Positions 1-7,868 of a DNA stretch of 11,770 bases are shown piece after piece. The translations under genes and the position numbers were made by a program. Within the stretch, counting starts at the first letter, position 1, and each line of letters starts with the position of its first letter. The stretch is taken from positions 1 to 11,770 of the forward strand of contig QNXT01000031.1 of NCBI GenBank assembly GCA_003973505.1. Reading direction: 5' to 3'. This DNA is from Bacteroidota bacterium (GTDB lineage: Bacteria > Bacteroidota > Bacteroidia > Bacteroidales > UBA1556). The notes under the pieces were generated by a model. The model worked only from the letters and a program-made list of their open reading frames with translations. It was not told the DNA's origin and did no database searches.

Positions 1-1
1 A

Positions 2-208
2 TACTCTGTAATTAGTTATAAAATTTACATGGCTGGCCCACGAATGACTCCAATATTTAAAGATGTTAGAGGACCTCGTTTCCCAGGTAATGTAGTGAAG
101 GCTCTTCGAAAAGCAAGTAGAGGAACAACGGTTCAAATATCTTCAGTAAAAGTAAAGGGACCTGACGGAGTAAAACAAGCTGCGGGTGTTGCTGTAACTA
201 TTAAATAG
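2..208 (+). CDS. gldM: Gliding motility / T9SS motor protein GldM (PorM), C-terminal fragment
   Basis: The frame is open from the left edge and stops at TAG 206-208, giving the last 68 residues of a protein that begins outside the window. The fragment reads YSVISYKIYMAGPRMTPIFK at its start and ends GVAVTIK. This resembles the last periplasmic domain of GldM/PorM, a long inner-membrane-anchored protein that with GldL forms the proton-driven motor of the type IX secretion system and reaches across the periplasm to the GldK/GldN ring. The assignment rests on the remembered look of this C-terminal domain and, more strongly, on gldN lying next downstream on the same strand, the conserved gldKLMN order. 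The transmembrane N-terminus is not visible, so intactness cannot be judged. Confidence 0.85.
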   Translation, partial: YSVISYKIYMAGPRMTPIFKDVRGPRFPGNVVKALRKASRGTTVQISSVKVKGPDGVKQAAGVAVTIK

Positions 209-251
209 AATAATCAATCTTGAAACGTCCTTATTTAATAATGTAATACAC

Positions 252-288
252 AAGCGGTCGATAATTAGGGCGTAACAAATCGCCGCTT
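252..288 (+). other. Small inverted repeat in the gldM-gldN spacer
   Basis: The 94-bp spacer between the gldM stop and the gldN start contains AAGCGG (252-257) and CCGCTT (283-288) as inverted arms, plus an alternative inner stem GGCG (269-272) with CGCC (281-284) around an 8-nt loop. AAGC/GCTT can stack outside the inner stem with a large 5' bulge. No T-run follows, so it is not a canonical terminator. I find no TAnnTTTG box in the spacer, so gldN is most simply transcribed with gldM. The structure could act as a processing or stability element, but that is inference. Confidence 0.35.
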
Positions 289-302
289 AAATATTTAATA
301 AT

Positions 303-1205
303 ATGAAAAGAATAGCTTTAATATTTCTTTTAGTAACAATGTTTGTAGGGTTTACTAAGGCACAAGTTTTGGATCCAGTTTTGGGTGCACGTGCTTATAA
401 AAAGGTAAACACTCAAGGAGATGATGCTACGCATCTATCTTATTTGAGAGAAGCAGATGTAATGTGGTCAAAGCGAATTTGGAGAACATTAGATTTACGT
501 CAAAAGCAGAATCTAGTATTATATTATCCTTTAGACTCGGCTACATTAGGAAAACGATCTTTCATTCAAGTTGTTTATGATGAGTTTGTTGCCAATCCTG
601 AGAATATCGGACCTGATGCTGTTAAAATTTATAAATCTTATGAACTTCGTGAACCTTATGATCATGATGAACTAATGAACTATTTTCAACCATCTGATTC
701 AGTAGCTAATATTGATATGAATGGTAACTTGGTTGATACGGTTGTTACTAAGTTTTTTGGTGACATTAAGAATGAGGTTATTAAGATTCGTTTGATGGAA
801 GATTGGTTCTTTGATAAACAACGATCAGTACTTGATGTACGTATCTTAGCCTTGGGTGTTGAAATTCCACTTTATGCAACATTGACAGATGTGGACCCTT
901 TTACTCAGCAAGCTATTTTTAGCCAATGGGATAAAAAGGATGAACCTATGGTTTTTTGGTTCTACTACCCAGCCATGCGTCCAACACTATCTATTCATGA
1001 ATGTTTTCAAAGACATAATGATGCTGCACGTATAAGCTTTGATGGTATTTTTATTACACGTATGTTTAGTAGTTATATTACTAAAGAAGAAAACGTTTAT
1101 GACCGTTATATTAAAGATTATACAGCAGGATTAGACGCTCTATTAGAAGCTGAAAGAGTTAGTAACGAGATTGGTGAATTTGAACAAAACCTCTGGGAAT
1201 ACTAA
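303..1205 (+). CDS. gldN: Gliding motility / T9SS ring protein GldN (PorN)
   Basis: A 300-residue protein of the GldN/PorN family, the periplasmic protein that in Porphyromonas forms a ring with the lipoprotein PorK (GldK) under the outer membrane and contacts the GldM C-terminus. A Sec signal peptide is visible: MKR, a hydrophobic core at about residues 4-17, and a probable cut after A20 (KA|Q). Family-like segments are the Trp/Arg-rich ADVMWSKRIWRTLDLR at 51-66, EDWFFDKQRSVLDVRI at 166-181, and the C-terminal block around 239-270 (SFDGIFITRMFSSYITKEEN). At 300 residues it is at the short side of what I recall for the family. It starts with ATG after an AT-rich leader with no Shine-Dalgarno sequence, as is usual in this phylum. 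It is the last gene of its operon, since a strong terminator follows 21 bp after the stop. Confidence 0.93.
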   Translation: MKRIALIFLLVTMFVGFTKAQVLDPVLGARAYKKVNTQGDDATHLSYLREADVMWSKRIWRTLDLRQKQNLVLYYPLDSATLGKRSFIQVVYDEFVANPENIGPDAVKIYKSYELREPYDHDELMNYFQPSDSVANIDMNGNLVDTVVTKFFGDIKNEVIKIRLMEDWFFDKQRSVLDVRILALGVEIPLYATLTDVDPFTQQAIFSQWDKKDEPMVFWFYYPAMRPTLSIHECFQRHNDAARISFDGIFITRMFSSYITKEENVYDRYIKDYTAGLDALLEAERVSNEIGEFEQNLWEY

Positions 1206-1226
1206 GCTTTTCATAATATAAAATTC

Positions 1227-1261
1227 AAGCCTCATTGCTATTTTGTGATGAGGCTTTTTTT
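1227..1261 (+). terminator. Rho-independent terminator of the gldM-gldN unit
   Basis: Perfect 9-bp inverted repeat AAGCCTCAT (1227-1235) and ATGAGGCTT (1248-1256) with a 12-nt loop, followed by an uninterrupted T run to 1261. It lies 21 bp after the gldN stop and so closes the secretion-gene operon before recG. Confidence 0.9.
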
Positions 1262-1262
1262 G

Positions 1263-1270
1263 TAACTTTG
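1263..1270 (+). promoter_or_regulatory. Candidate recG promoter, Bacteroidota -7 box TAACTTTG
   Basis: TAACTTTG is an exact match to the Bacteroidota -7 consensus TAnnTTTG. A TTTG at 1242-1245 sits 17 nt upstream, slightly closer than the usual 19-21 nt, and lies inside the preceding terminator loop. Transcription would start near 1275 and give a leader of roughly 25 nt before the recG ATG at 1299. The abutting of terminator and promoter supports recG being its own transcription unit. Confidence 0.6.
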
Positions 1271-1298
1271 TTTATCCATTTAATACAATATCGATCAA

Positions 1299-3404
1299 AT
1301 GCAGCAAGCAAATATTCTGGAAACTCCTCTAACCTATCTTAAAGGTGTTGGGCCCAAGCGCGCTGATATTCTTTTTACTGAACTAGGATTAAAAACATTT
1401 GAAGACCTACTCTATTACTTTCCTTTTCGCTATATCGATCGAAGTAAATTCTATAAGATTAATGAGTTAACTGACTTTAGTATCAATGTTCAAATAAAAG
1501 GAGTAATAAAAAACGGGAAAGAATTAGGTCAAGGACGTGGAAAAAGATATGTTGCGCAATTGGTAGATGAAACGGGAAGTATTGATTTAGTTTGGTTTAA
1601 AGGAATAAAATGGATAAAAGATAAATTTAATAAGCAAAAAGAATATGTGGTATATGGGAAACCCACTCTTTTTAATGGTAGAATCAATATCACTCATCCC
1701 GAAATAAATGATTTAGAGGTAGAAAATACAACAAATTCCAAATTGCAAGCCGTATATCATTCTAGCGAAAAACTTGCATCCATCGGTTTAACCACCAAAG
1801 GGATTCAAAAAATAATTGCCACTTTACTAAATCAAGTAGCAAATATAATCCCGGAAAACCTAAACCAAGAACTTATTACGAGCTATAAGCTCTTATCAAG
1901 GAAAAATGCTTTAGTAGCCATTCATTTACCCCAAGATGTATTAAGTCAGCAAAAGGCAGAAATAAGACTCAAATATGAAGAGCTGTTTTTTATCCAATTA
2001 CGGTTAATTGTTGAAAAAATTATTCGCACATATAAAACGCCTGGTTATTATTTTGAACGTGTTGGAGATTATTTCAACACATTCTATAAAGAAAATCTGC
2101 CCTTTACACTAACAAATGCCCAAAAAAGAGTAATAAAAGAAATTCGGCAAGATTTTGCTTCAAAGCACCACATGAATCGCCTATTACAAGGGGATGTAGG
2201 GAGTGGAAAAACATTGGTGGCACTAATGTCGATGTTAATTGCCGCAGATAACAATTACCAAAGTAGTTTGATGGCACCCACTGAAATACTTGCTCAACAA
2301 CACTTAGTTAGTATCCAGAAGTTCTTAAAAGGAATGGATATAAGAGTGGAGCTCCTGACCGGTTCAACTACTACAGCAAAAAGGAAACGTCTTTTAGAAG
2401 ACCTTAAAAATGGAGAAATCCAAATACTAATAGGAACACATGCCCTTATTGAAGATCGTGTAGTATTTAAAAATTTAGGCTTTGTTGTCATAGACGAACA
2501 ACATCGATTCGGAGTGCAACAGCGAGCTAAGCTTTGGAAGAAAAATAAATACCCACCACATATTCTAGTAATGACAGCAACGCCTATACCTAGAACGATG
2601 GCGATGACACTATATGGCGATTTAGATTATTCAGTGATTGACGAGCTTCCTCCAGGCCGTAAACCCATTCAAACTTTCCATTATTTCGATTCAAAGCGAA
2701 TTGCTCTATTTGGTTTCATGAAAAAGCAAATAGCCGAAGGAAGACAAATCTATGTAGTTTACCCATTGATAAACGAATCGGAAACATTGGATTTAAAAGA
2801 CCTTACGGATGGCTACAACAGCATCACAAGAGCCTTTCCCCCACCCCAATATCAGGTAAGCATTGTACATGGACAAATGAAAGCGGCTGATAAAGAATAT
2901 GAAATGAATCGTTTCAAAAATGGAGAAACACAAATAATGGTTTCAACAACGGTTATCGAAGTGGGAGTTGATGTTCCAAATGCATCCGTAATGGTCATCG
3001 AAAATGCTGAACGCTTTGGATTATCGCAATTGCATCAGTTACGGGGGCGTGTAGGGCGTGGAGCCGATCAATCATTTTGTATCCTGATGACGAGCTATAA
3101 ACTAAGCAATGAAGGTAAAACCCGAATTGAAACCATGGTTCGTACCAACGATGGTTTCGAAATTGCAGAAGCCGATTTACGATTACGTGGCCCAGGAGAT
3201 TTACAAGGCACCCAGCAAAGTGGAATCCTTGCTCTAAAAATAGCTGATTTAATAAAAGATGAAAAAATACTCAAAGCGGCTCGTCATGATGCCACTTCCT
3301 TGCTAAAAGACGATCCTAAGCTAAGCAAAGAAGAAAATAAGCCCATTCGTAAACATTTAAGTATGCTTCAAAAAACCAAAGTTAATTGGGGGATTATTAG
3401 TTAA
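1299..3404 (+). CDS. recG: ATP-dependent DNA helicase RecG
   Basis: A 701-residue superfamily 2 helicase of the usual RecG length (about 690 in E. coli). RecG remodels stalled replication forks and branch-migrates Holliday junctions in the cytoplasm. The N-terminal wedge region opens with PLTYLKGVGPKRADIL (residues 11-26), a helix-hairpin-helix-like entry typical of RecG, followed by an OB-fold region at about 60-140. Helicase motifs appear in order: Walker A GDVGSGKT at 298-305 (Lys304), DEQH Walker B at 399-402 followed by RFG, motif III TATPIPRTMA from 426, and motif VI QLRGRVGRG at 580-588 with its arginines. The LRGPGDLQGTQQSG segment in the C-terminal part is a further RecG signature. 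The gene appears complete. It has its own promoter box and is not functionally related to the secretion genes upstream. Confidence 0.98.
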   Translation: MQQANILETPLTYLKGVGPKRADILFTELGLKTFEDLLYYFPFRYIDRSKFYKINELTDFSINVQIKGVIKNGKELGQGRGKRYVAQLVDETGSIDLVWFKGIKWIKDKFNKQKEYVVYGKPTLFNGRINITHPEINDLEVENTTNSKLQAVYHSSEKLASIGLTTKGIQKIIATLLNQVANIIPENLNQELITSYKLLSRKNALVAIHLPQDVLSQQKAEIRLKYEELFFIQLRLIVEKIIRTYKTPGYYFERVGDYFNTFYKENLPFTLTNAQKRVIKEIRQDFASKHHMNRLLQGDVGSGKTLVALMSMLIAADNNYQSSLMAPTEILAQQHLVSIQKFLKGMDIRVELLTGSTTTAKRKRLLEDLKNGEIQILIGTHALIEDRVVFKNLGFVVIDEQHRFGVQQRAKLWKKNKYPPHILVMTATPIPRTMAMTLYGDLDYSVIDELPPGRKPIQTFHYFDSKRIALFGFMKKQIAEGRQIYVVYPLINESETLDLKDLTDGYNSITRAFPPPQYQVSIVHGQMKAADKEYEMNRFKNGETQIMVSTTVIEVGVDVPNASVMVIENAERFGLSQLHQLRGRVGRGADQSFCILMTSYKLSNEGKTRIETMVRTNDGFEIAEADLRLRGPGDLQGTQQSGILALKIADLIKDEKILKAARHDATSLLKDDPKLSKEENKPIRKHLSMLQKTKVNWGIIS

Positions 3405-3455
3405 GTTTAATCGTTATTTTACATATTTTACGAGTCTTCCAATCCGATATTTAAC

Positions 3456-3463
3456 TATTTTTG
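3456..3463 (+). promoter_or_regulatory. Candidate pheT promoter, Bacteroidota -7 box TATTTTTG
   Basis: TATTTTTG followed by CA fits TAnnTTTG(C). No TTTG is seen at the -33 spacing, so only half of the bipartite signal is present. The box is 24 bp before the pheT ATG at 3488, implying a very short leader. No terminator is visible between recG and pheT, so read-through from recG is also possible. Confidence 0.5.
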
Positions 3464-3487
3464 CAAACTAATTTAACACATTGAATT

Positions 3488-5947
3488 ATGAAGATTTCTT
3501 ATAGCTGGTTAAAACAGTATATTGATATAGATATTGACCCCAATGAACTTTCAATACTATTAACTGATGGTGGATTGGAAGTAGAAGGCCTTGAGAAGGT
3601 TGAAAGCATTAAAGGGGGATTGAAAGGCATTAAAATTGGTAAAGTTCTGACATGTGAAAAACATGAAAATGCTGACAAACTTAGTGTTACAACCGTTGAT
3701 ATAGGAACAGGCGAGCCTCTCCCAATTGTTTGTGGAGCACCAAATGTAGCTGCAGGACAAACTGTTTTAGTAGCCACTGTGGGCACTATTTTGTATGATG
3801 GCGATGAGTCTTTTAAGATTAAGAAATCGAAAATTCGAGGTGAAGTATCTGAAGGAATGATTTGTGCCGAAGATGAATTGGGGCTTGGCTCAAGTCACGA
3901 TGGGATAATGGTTCTTCCTGATGATGCAAAAATAGGCGAAGATGCAAGCAAGTATTTTAATATTACCGAAGATTGGGTCTATGAAATAGGGCTAACTCCA
4001 AATAGAGCCGATGCCACTTCACATATTGGTTGTGCTCGTGATCTTGTAGCTGTAATCAATCGTTTTTATCCAGAAAACAAAATTCAACTGAATTTACCCG
4101 ATGTATCCGATTTTAATATCGACGATAAAAAGGGTCTTGATATTGAAGTTTCAATAGAAAATAAAGAACATTGTAAACGCTATTCTGGGATTTGCATTTC
4201 AGACGTTAAAATTGAAGAATCTCCTGAGTGGTTACAAACCCGACTTAAAAGCATAGGTCTTCGACCTATTAACAATGTGGTGGACATCACAAATTATGTT
4301 TTAATGGAAACAGGTCATCCTCTTCATGCTTTCGATTATGATAAGGTAGAGGGCAAGAAAATTATAGTAAAAAATATGCCTACTGGCACCAAGTTTATCA
4401 CTTTAGACGATGCTGAACATAAATTAGACGCTGCTGATTTAATGATTTGCAACGAAAAAGAAGCCATGTGTTTTGCAGGTGTTTTTGGCGGCAAAGGCTT
4501 TGGTGTTGAAGATACTACTCAAAACATTTTTCTTGAAAGTGCCTATTTCGACTCGGTAGCTGTTCGAAAAACATCAAAACGTCATAATCTAAAAACGGAT
4601 GCATCCTTCCGTTTCGAGAGAGGTGCCGATCCTAATATTACGATATATGCTCTTAAGCGTGCGGCCATGCTTATTAAAGAAATAGCTGGTGGTAAAATCG
4701 CATCGGATATTTTTGATTTATATGAAGAGCCTATAGAAAAATGGAATATCCATTTAAGATATAAGCAATTAGACCGTATGGTAGGTCAGGTAATACCACG
4801 CGAGATGGTTAAATCAATACTAACTGACCTCGATATTGAAATTGAAAAAGAAACAGAAGAAGGATTGGAATTGATTATTCCAACTTATAAAGTGGACGTA
4901 ACTCGTGAAGCGGATATTGTAGAAGAAGTATTGCGTATATATGGATACAATCAGATAGAACTAAGTGATCAGATTCATTCTTCTATTTCATACAGTAATA
5001 AGCCTGATGTAGATAAAATAACAAATCTTATTTCTGAATTTTTGACTGCAAAATCGTATTCAGAAATGATGAACAACTCACTTACTAAGCAGGATTATTA
5101 TGTTACTAATGGTGATTTTGATGAAAATAAAAGTGTTAAAATCCTTAATCCTTTAAGTTCAGAACTCAATGTACTAAGACAAAGTCTTCTTTTTGGCGGA
5201 TTGGAAACAATTAGTCGTAATATTAAGTTTAAGCAGAATGATATTAAGATTTTTGAGTTTGGAAATCAATATAATATTGGAAACCCTGAATCAGACGATG
5301 TAACTGAGCATTATCATCAAGAAAATCATCTTGCGATATTTTTAAGTGGTAACAAAACCAAAGAAACTTGGGCTGTTGATGCAAGCAGTACAAACTTCTT
5401 CGACTTAAAATCTGTTCTTCAGGAATTGCTTCAAAAGTTAGGTGTGAATTTGAAAGACATTCGTTTAGCAGAGTTTTCCAATGAAACCTATTCGTATGGT
5501 CTTGAGTTCAAACTTAAAAGAAACGCTTTTGCTACGGTTGGAAAACTAAGCGCGAAAGTATGTGACGCTTTTGATATTAAACAAGACGTATTCTTTGCCG
5601 ATATCAATTGGACAAAACTATTTAGTTTCCTCAAAAACTATAAATCAAAGTATCAGGAAATATCTAAATTCCCTGCTGTACGTCGTGATTTAGCCCTTTT
5701 AATTGATAAGGGAGTAAGTTTTGCTGCCATAGAAACTAATATTAGAAATTCGGAAAGAAATCTTCTTAAGGGCGTTAATTTATTTGATGTATATGAAGGC
5801 AAAGGAGTTCCTGATGATAAAAAATCCTACGCCATTAGCATTATGCTTCAGGACCCAAATAAAACACTTAACGATAAAATCATTGATAAATCAATGGCTA
5901 AAATATTCAAATCGTTGGAACGTGAATTTAACGCTCAGTTGCGATAG
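3488..5947 (+). CDS. pheT: Phenylalanine--tRNA ligase beta subunit
   Basis: An 819-residue protein of the usual bacterial PheT length. With PheS it forms the alpha2-beta2 enzyme that charges tRNA-Phe; the beta chain carries the editing site and tRNA-binding modules. The start MKISYSWLKQYID is typical of the family. Visible domains in order are a tRNA-binding OB fold at about 43-155 (ENADKLSVTTVDIG, RGEVSEGMICAEDELGLG), the LTPNRADA segment from 169, a B3/B4 editing region at about 220-395 (GLRPINNVVDITNYV, HPLHAFDYDK, RFERGADP), a B5 domain at about 415-490 (PTYKVDVTREADIVEEVLRI), a catalytic-like core to about 700, and the ferredoxin-fold anticodon-binding domain from about 725 (KFPAVRRDLALLID) to the end. 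It appears complete. pheS is not in the window, so pheS and pheT are not adjacent here; split loci are known in bacteria. Confidence 0.98.
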   Translation: MKISYSWLKQYIDIDIDPNELSILLTDGGLEVEGLEKVESIKGGLKGIKIGKVLTCEKHENADKLSVTTVDIGTGEPLPIVCGAPNVAAGQTVLVATVGTILYDGDESFKIKKSKIRGEVSEGMICAEDELGLGSSHDGIMVLPDDAKIGEDASKYFNITEDWVYEIGLTPNRADATSHIGCARDLVAVINRFYPENKIQLNLPDVSDFNIDDKKGLDIEVSIENKEHCKRYSGICISDVKIEESPEWLQTRLKSIGLRPINNVVDITNYVLMETGHPLHAFDYDKVEGKKIIVKNMPTGTKFITLDDAEHKLDAADLMICNEKEAMCFAGVFGGKGFGVEDTTQNIFLESAYFDSVAVRKTSKRHNLKTDASFRFERGADPNITIYALKRAAMLIKEIAGGKIASDIFDLYEEPIEKWNIHLRYKQLDRMVGQVIPREMVKSILTDLDIEIEKETEEGLELIIPTYKVDVTREADIVEEVLRIYGYNQIELSDQIHSSISYSNKPDVDKITNLISEFLTAKSYSEMMNNSLTKQDYYVTNGDFDENKSVKILNPLSSELNVLRQSLLFGGLETISRNIKFKQNDIKIFEFGNQYNIGNPESDDVTEHYHQENHLAIFLSGNKTKETWAVDASSTNFFDLKSVLQELLQKLGVNLKDIRLAEFSNETYSYGLEFKLKRNAFATVGKLSAKVCDAFDIKQDVFFADINWTKLFSFLKNYKSKYQEISKFPAVRRDLALLIDKGVSFAAIETNIRNSERNLLKGVNLFDVYEGKGVPDDKKSYAISIMLQDPNKTLNDKIIDKSMAKIFKSLEREFNAQLR

Positions 5948-5971
5948 CATTTTAGCATAAATATTATATAG

Positions 5972-6004
5972 AAAGCCCAACGGAATAAAATCTGTTGGGC
6001 TTTT
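5972..6004 (+). terminator. Rho-independent terminator of pheT
   Basis: A 10-bp inverted repeat, AAAGCCCAAC (5972-5981) and GTTGGGCTTT (5994-6003), with a 12-nt loop and a short TTTT ending at 6004. It starts 25 bp after the pheT stop. The T tract is on the plus strand, so it acts on pheT. Confidence 0.85.
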
Positions 6005-6020
6005 CTAATTTCCAGAGCAT

Positions 6021-6047
6021 AAAAAAAGCCTCCCAAAAAGGAGGCTT
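6021..6047 (-). terminator. Rho-independent terminator of the porP-gldJ unit
   Basis: Arms AAGCCTCC (6026-6033) and GGAGGCTT (6040-6047) enclose a 6-nt loop, and the A run at 6021-6027 becomes the U tract when read on the minus strand. It lies 23 bp beyond the gldJ stop. With the pheT terminator it forms a compact back-to-back pair that insulates the convergent genes. Confidence 0.88.
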
Positions 6048-6070
6048 AAATATTTTCAAATAATCAAAGA

Positions 6071-7840
6071 TTAATAGTTTCCAATAGGACTTCCCACACG
6101 AGTCATAGCACAACGGAAACCGATAGTAGAAGTTGACTGACGCTCATCTAAGAAACGACGTGTTCCAGGACTTAACCAATATGCTCCATCTTTCCATGAA
6201 CCACCTTTATAAACACGTGCTTTATCGTTAATCATTGTTGTATTAGAATAATCATACATTTCTTTCGAGCCATTATCATCCTTCCAATCATCCCATTTTG
6301 TATCATCGTAAGTACTCGCATAATCACCATCGAGATAGTTAATATTATTAGCTTTACGATAATTACGACGCTCAAGGTTCTCCTCAATAGTTACTTCTCT
6401 TTGGCGTAATTCACCTGGTTCAGCGATAATAAAATCAGAAAAACCTTTATATAATTCGTTAGCAATTTCTACCTCATCAGGAGCTCCACTAATCTCATCC
6501 ATCGCAAGAATAATCTCATCAGAAGCCTCGTCGAATTTACGCTTATTGTTAAGTTCAATAGCCTTCTTAATATGTACTTCCAATTTATCAATCAATTGAG
6601 CTTCCTCTGGATTAATATCTTGTCCCAAATTCTTTTTGAAACTATTTGGATTCTCATCCGAACCAACTAACCATTCTTGAATACCTTCGTAATCGAATAA
6701 GATATAATCTAACTTAGCTTCGATTGCACCATCATTATCACGAACAAATGTTTTATATACATTACCACGGAAAGAAGACATATCATTTACATCTTCAAAT
6801 GATAAAGGACGATAAACATCCATTACCCATTCCGAAACGTTTCCGGCCATATTATAAAGACCATAATCATTTGGCCAATATGAATAAACAGGAGCCGTAT
6901 AAGCTGCAGCATCATTCAAATTACCTGCAATACCCATATAATCTCCACGACCACGCTTAAAGTTTGCAACCATATCACCATAGTTATGCTTGTCGTCGGT
7001 ACGAAGAACATGACCATTCCATGGATACAAACGACGTTCAACAATTCGTTCGTAGATTGTATTTCCAATTAATCCTAAGGCAGCAAACTCCCACTCAGCT
7101 TCTGTAGGCAAACGGTATTTAGGCAAGAAGATTCCATCTTCCATACGAACTCTACGCTCATCTCCATTAGGACTTAAGTCCTGAAGCTGGTGTTTTGTTT
7201 TATCACCCTCATATTGATTTGCCAAATAAGCATCTGTATTAAAATGGTCATCATTTACCTGTTGTGGATAATGCTTCAAAATACCGTATTCTACCAATAA
7301 ATATTCATTCACACGGTCAGAACGCCAATTACAATAATCGCGTGCTTGCAACCAGTTTACACCAACTACAGGATAATCGCGATATGCAGGGTGACGCAAA
7401 TAGAAGTTCACCATTGGTTCATTATAACCTAATTTCTCACGCCATACCAAAGTATCTGGTAAAGCTTTTTGGATAATTCTTGGGTAATCAACACCGAATA
7501 CACGGTTCAACCAATATAAATATTCCAAATAATCCACATTTCGAACTTCTGTTTGATCAAGATAGAATGAATTTACAGATACACGGCGAGCCAAGTTATC
7601 GTGTCTAAACATAGGATCCTGCTCAGTACGTCCCATCACAAAAGTTCCACCTTCAATAAGAACCAAACCAGGTCCTGTTTCTTGTTCCACAAATGGAGCT
7701 ACTTCAAAACCACCATTTTTAGTATCGTTATATGCCCAACCTGTAGTATTAGAAACATCTTTACTACATGATGCAAAAAAAACGACCCCCAAAGAGAGGA
7801 TGAATAACTTAAACAATTGTCTTTGCTTTATCATAATCAT
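6071..7840 (-). CDS. gldJ: Gliding motility lipoprotein GldJ (T9SS)
   Basis: A 589-residue outer-membrane lipoprotein needed in Flavobacterium for gliding and type IX secretion, related to GldK/PorK by a shared sulfatase-modifying-factor (FGE) fold. A type II signal peptide ends in the lipobox FASC, with the lipidated Cys at residue 25 and SKD after it. GldJ-like segments are TTGWAYND and GPGLVLIEGGTFVMGR (56-71), FYLDQTEVRNVDYLEYLYWL (92-111), ALPDTLVWREKLGYNEPM (126-143), YPVVGVNWLQARDYCNWRSD, RLPTEAEWEFAA (243-254), GLYNMAGNVSEWVMDVY (327-343) and RVYKGGSWKDGAYW (542-555) with GFRCA near the end. Residues 549-561 lack the Cys pair that FGE enzymes use in this region, so a structural rather than enzymatic role is expected. 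A charged, helix-prone insertion of about 125 residues (375-500) splits the fold. Met3 is an alternative start. It lies 28 bp after porP and is very probably co-transcribed with it. Confidence 0.92.
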   Translation of the reverse strand: MIMIKQRQLFKLFILSLGVVFFASCSKDVSNTTGWAYNDTKNGGFEVAPFVEQETGPGLVLIEGGTFVMGRTEQDPMFRHDNLARRVSVNSFYLDQTEVRNVDYLEYLYWLNRVFGVDYPRIIQKALPDTLVWREKLGYNEPMVNFYLRHPAYRDYPVVGVNWLQARDYCNWRSDRVNEYLLVEYGILKHYPQQVNDDHFNTDAYLANQYEGDKTKHQLQDLSPNGDERRVRMEDGIFLPKYRLPTEAEWEFAALGLIGNTIYERIVERRLYPWNGHVLRTDDKHNYGDMVANFKRGRGDYMGIAGNLNDAAAYTAPVYSYWPNDYGLYNMAGNVSEWVMDVYRPLSFEDVNDMSSFRGNVYKTFVRDNDGAIEAKLDYILFDYEGIQEWLVGSDENPNSFKKNLGQDINPEEAQLIDKLEVHIKKAIELNNKRKFDEASDEIILAMDEISGAPDEVEIANELYKGFSDFIIAEPGELRQREVTIEENLERRNYRKANNINYLDGDYASTYDDTKWDDWKDDNGSKEMYDYSNTTMINDKARVYKGGSWKDGAYWLSPGTRRFLDERQSTSTIGFRCAMTRVGSPIGNY

Positions 7841-7868
7841 TATTATTTATTCGTATTAATGTATATAA

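Noticed and set aside
2294..3786. Short minus-strand frames opposite recG and pheT
   Set aside because: They overlap complete housekeeping genes with strong family motifs on the plus strand.
1227..6047. Similar GC-rich hairpins (AAGCCTC-type arms at 1227 and 6026) as a dispersed repeat family
   Set aside because: Both sit just after a gene end with a T run on the transcribed strand. The shared AAGCCTC core is common in terminator stems in these genomes, so ordinary terminators explain them.
6724..6960. His-rich 78-codon plus-strand frame resembling a metal-binding peptide
   Set aside because: It lies entirely antisense to the conserved GldJ core. The histidines come from reading ATG/ATC-type codons of the opposite strand in reverse complement.
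6071..7840. Reading gldJ as gldK/porK or as an active formylglycine-generating enzyme
   Set aside because: The segments TTGWAYND, LVWREKLGYNEPM and the C-terminal RVYKGGSWKDGAYW fit GldJ better than PorK. The Cys pair used by true FGE enzymes is absent at residues 549-561, so enzymatic activity is not supported.
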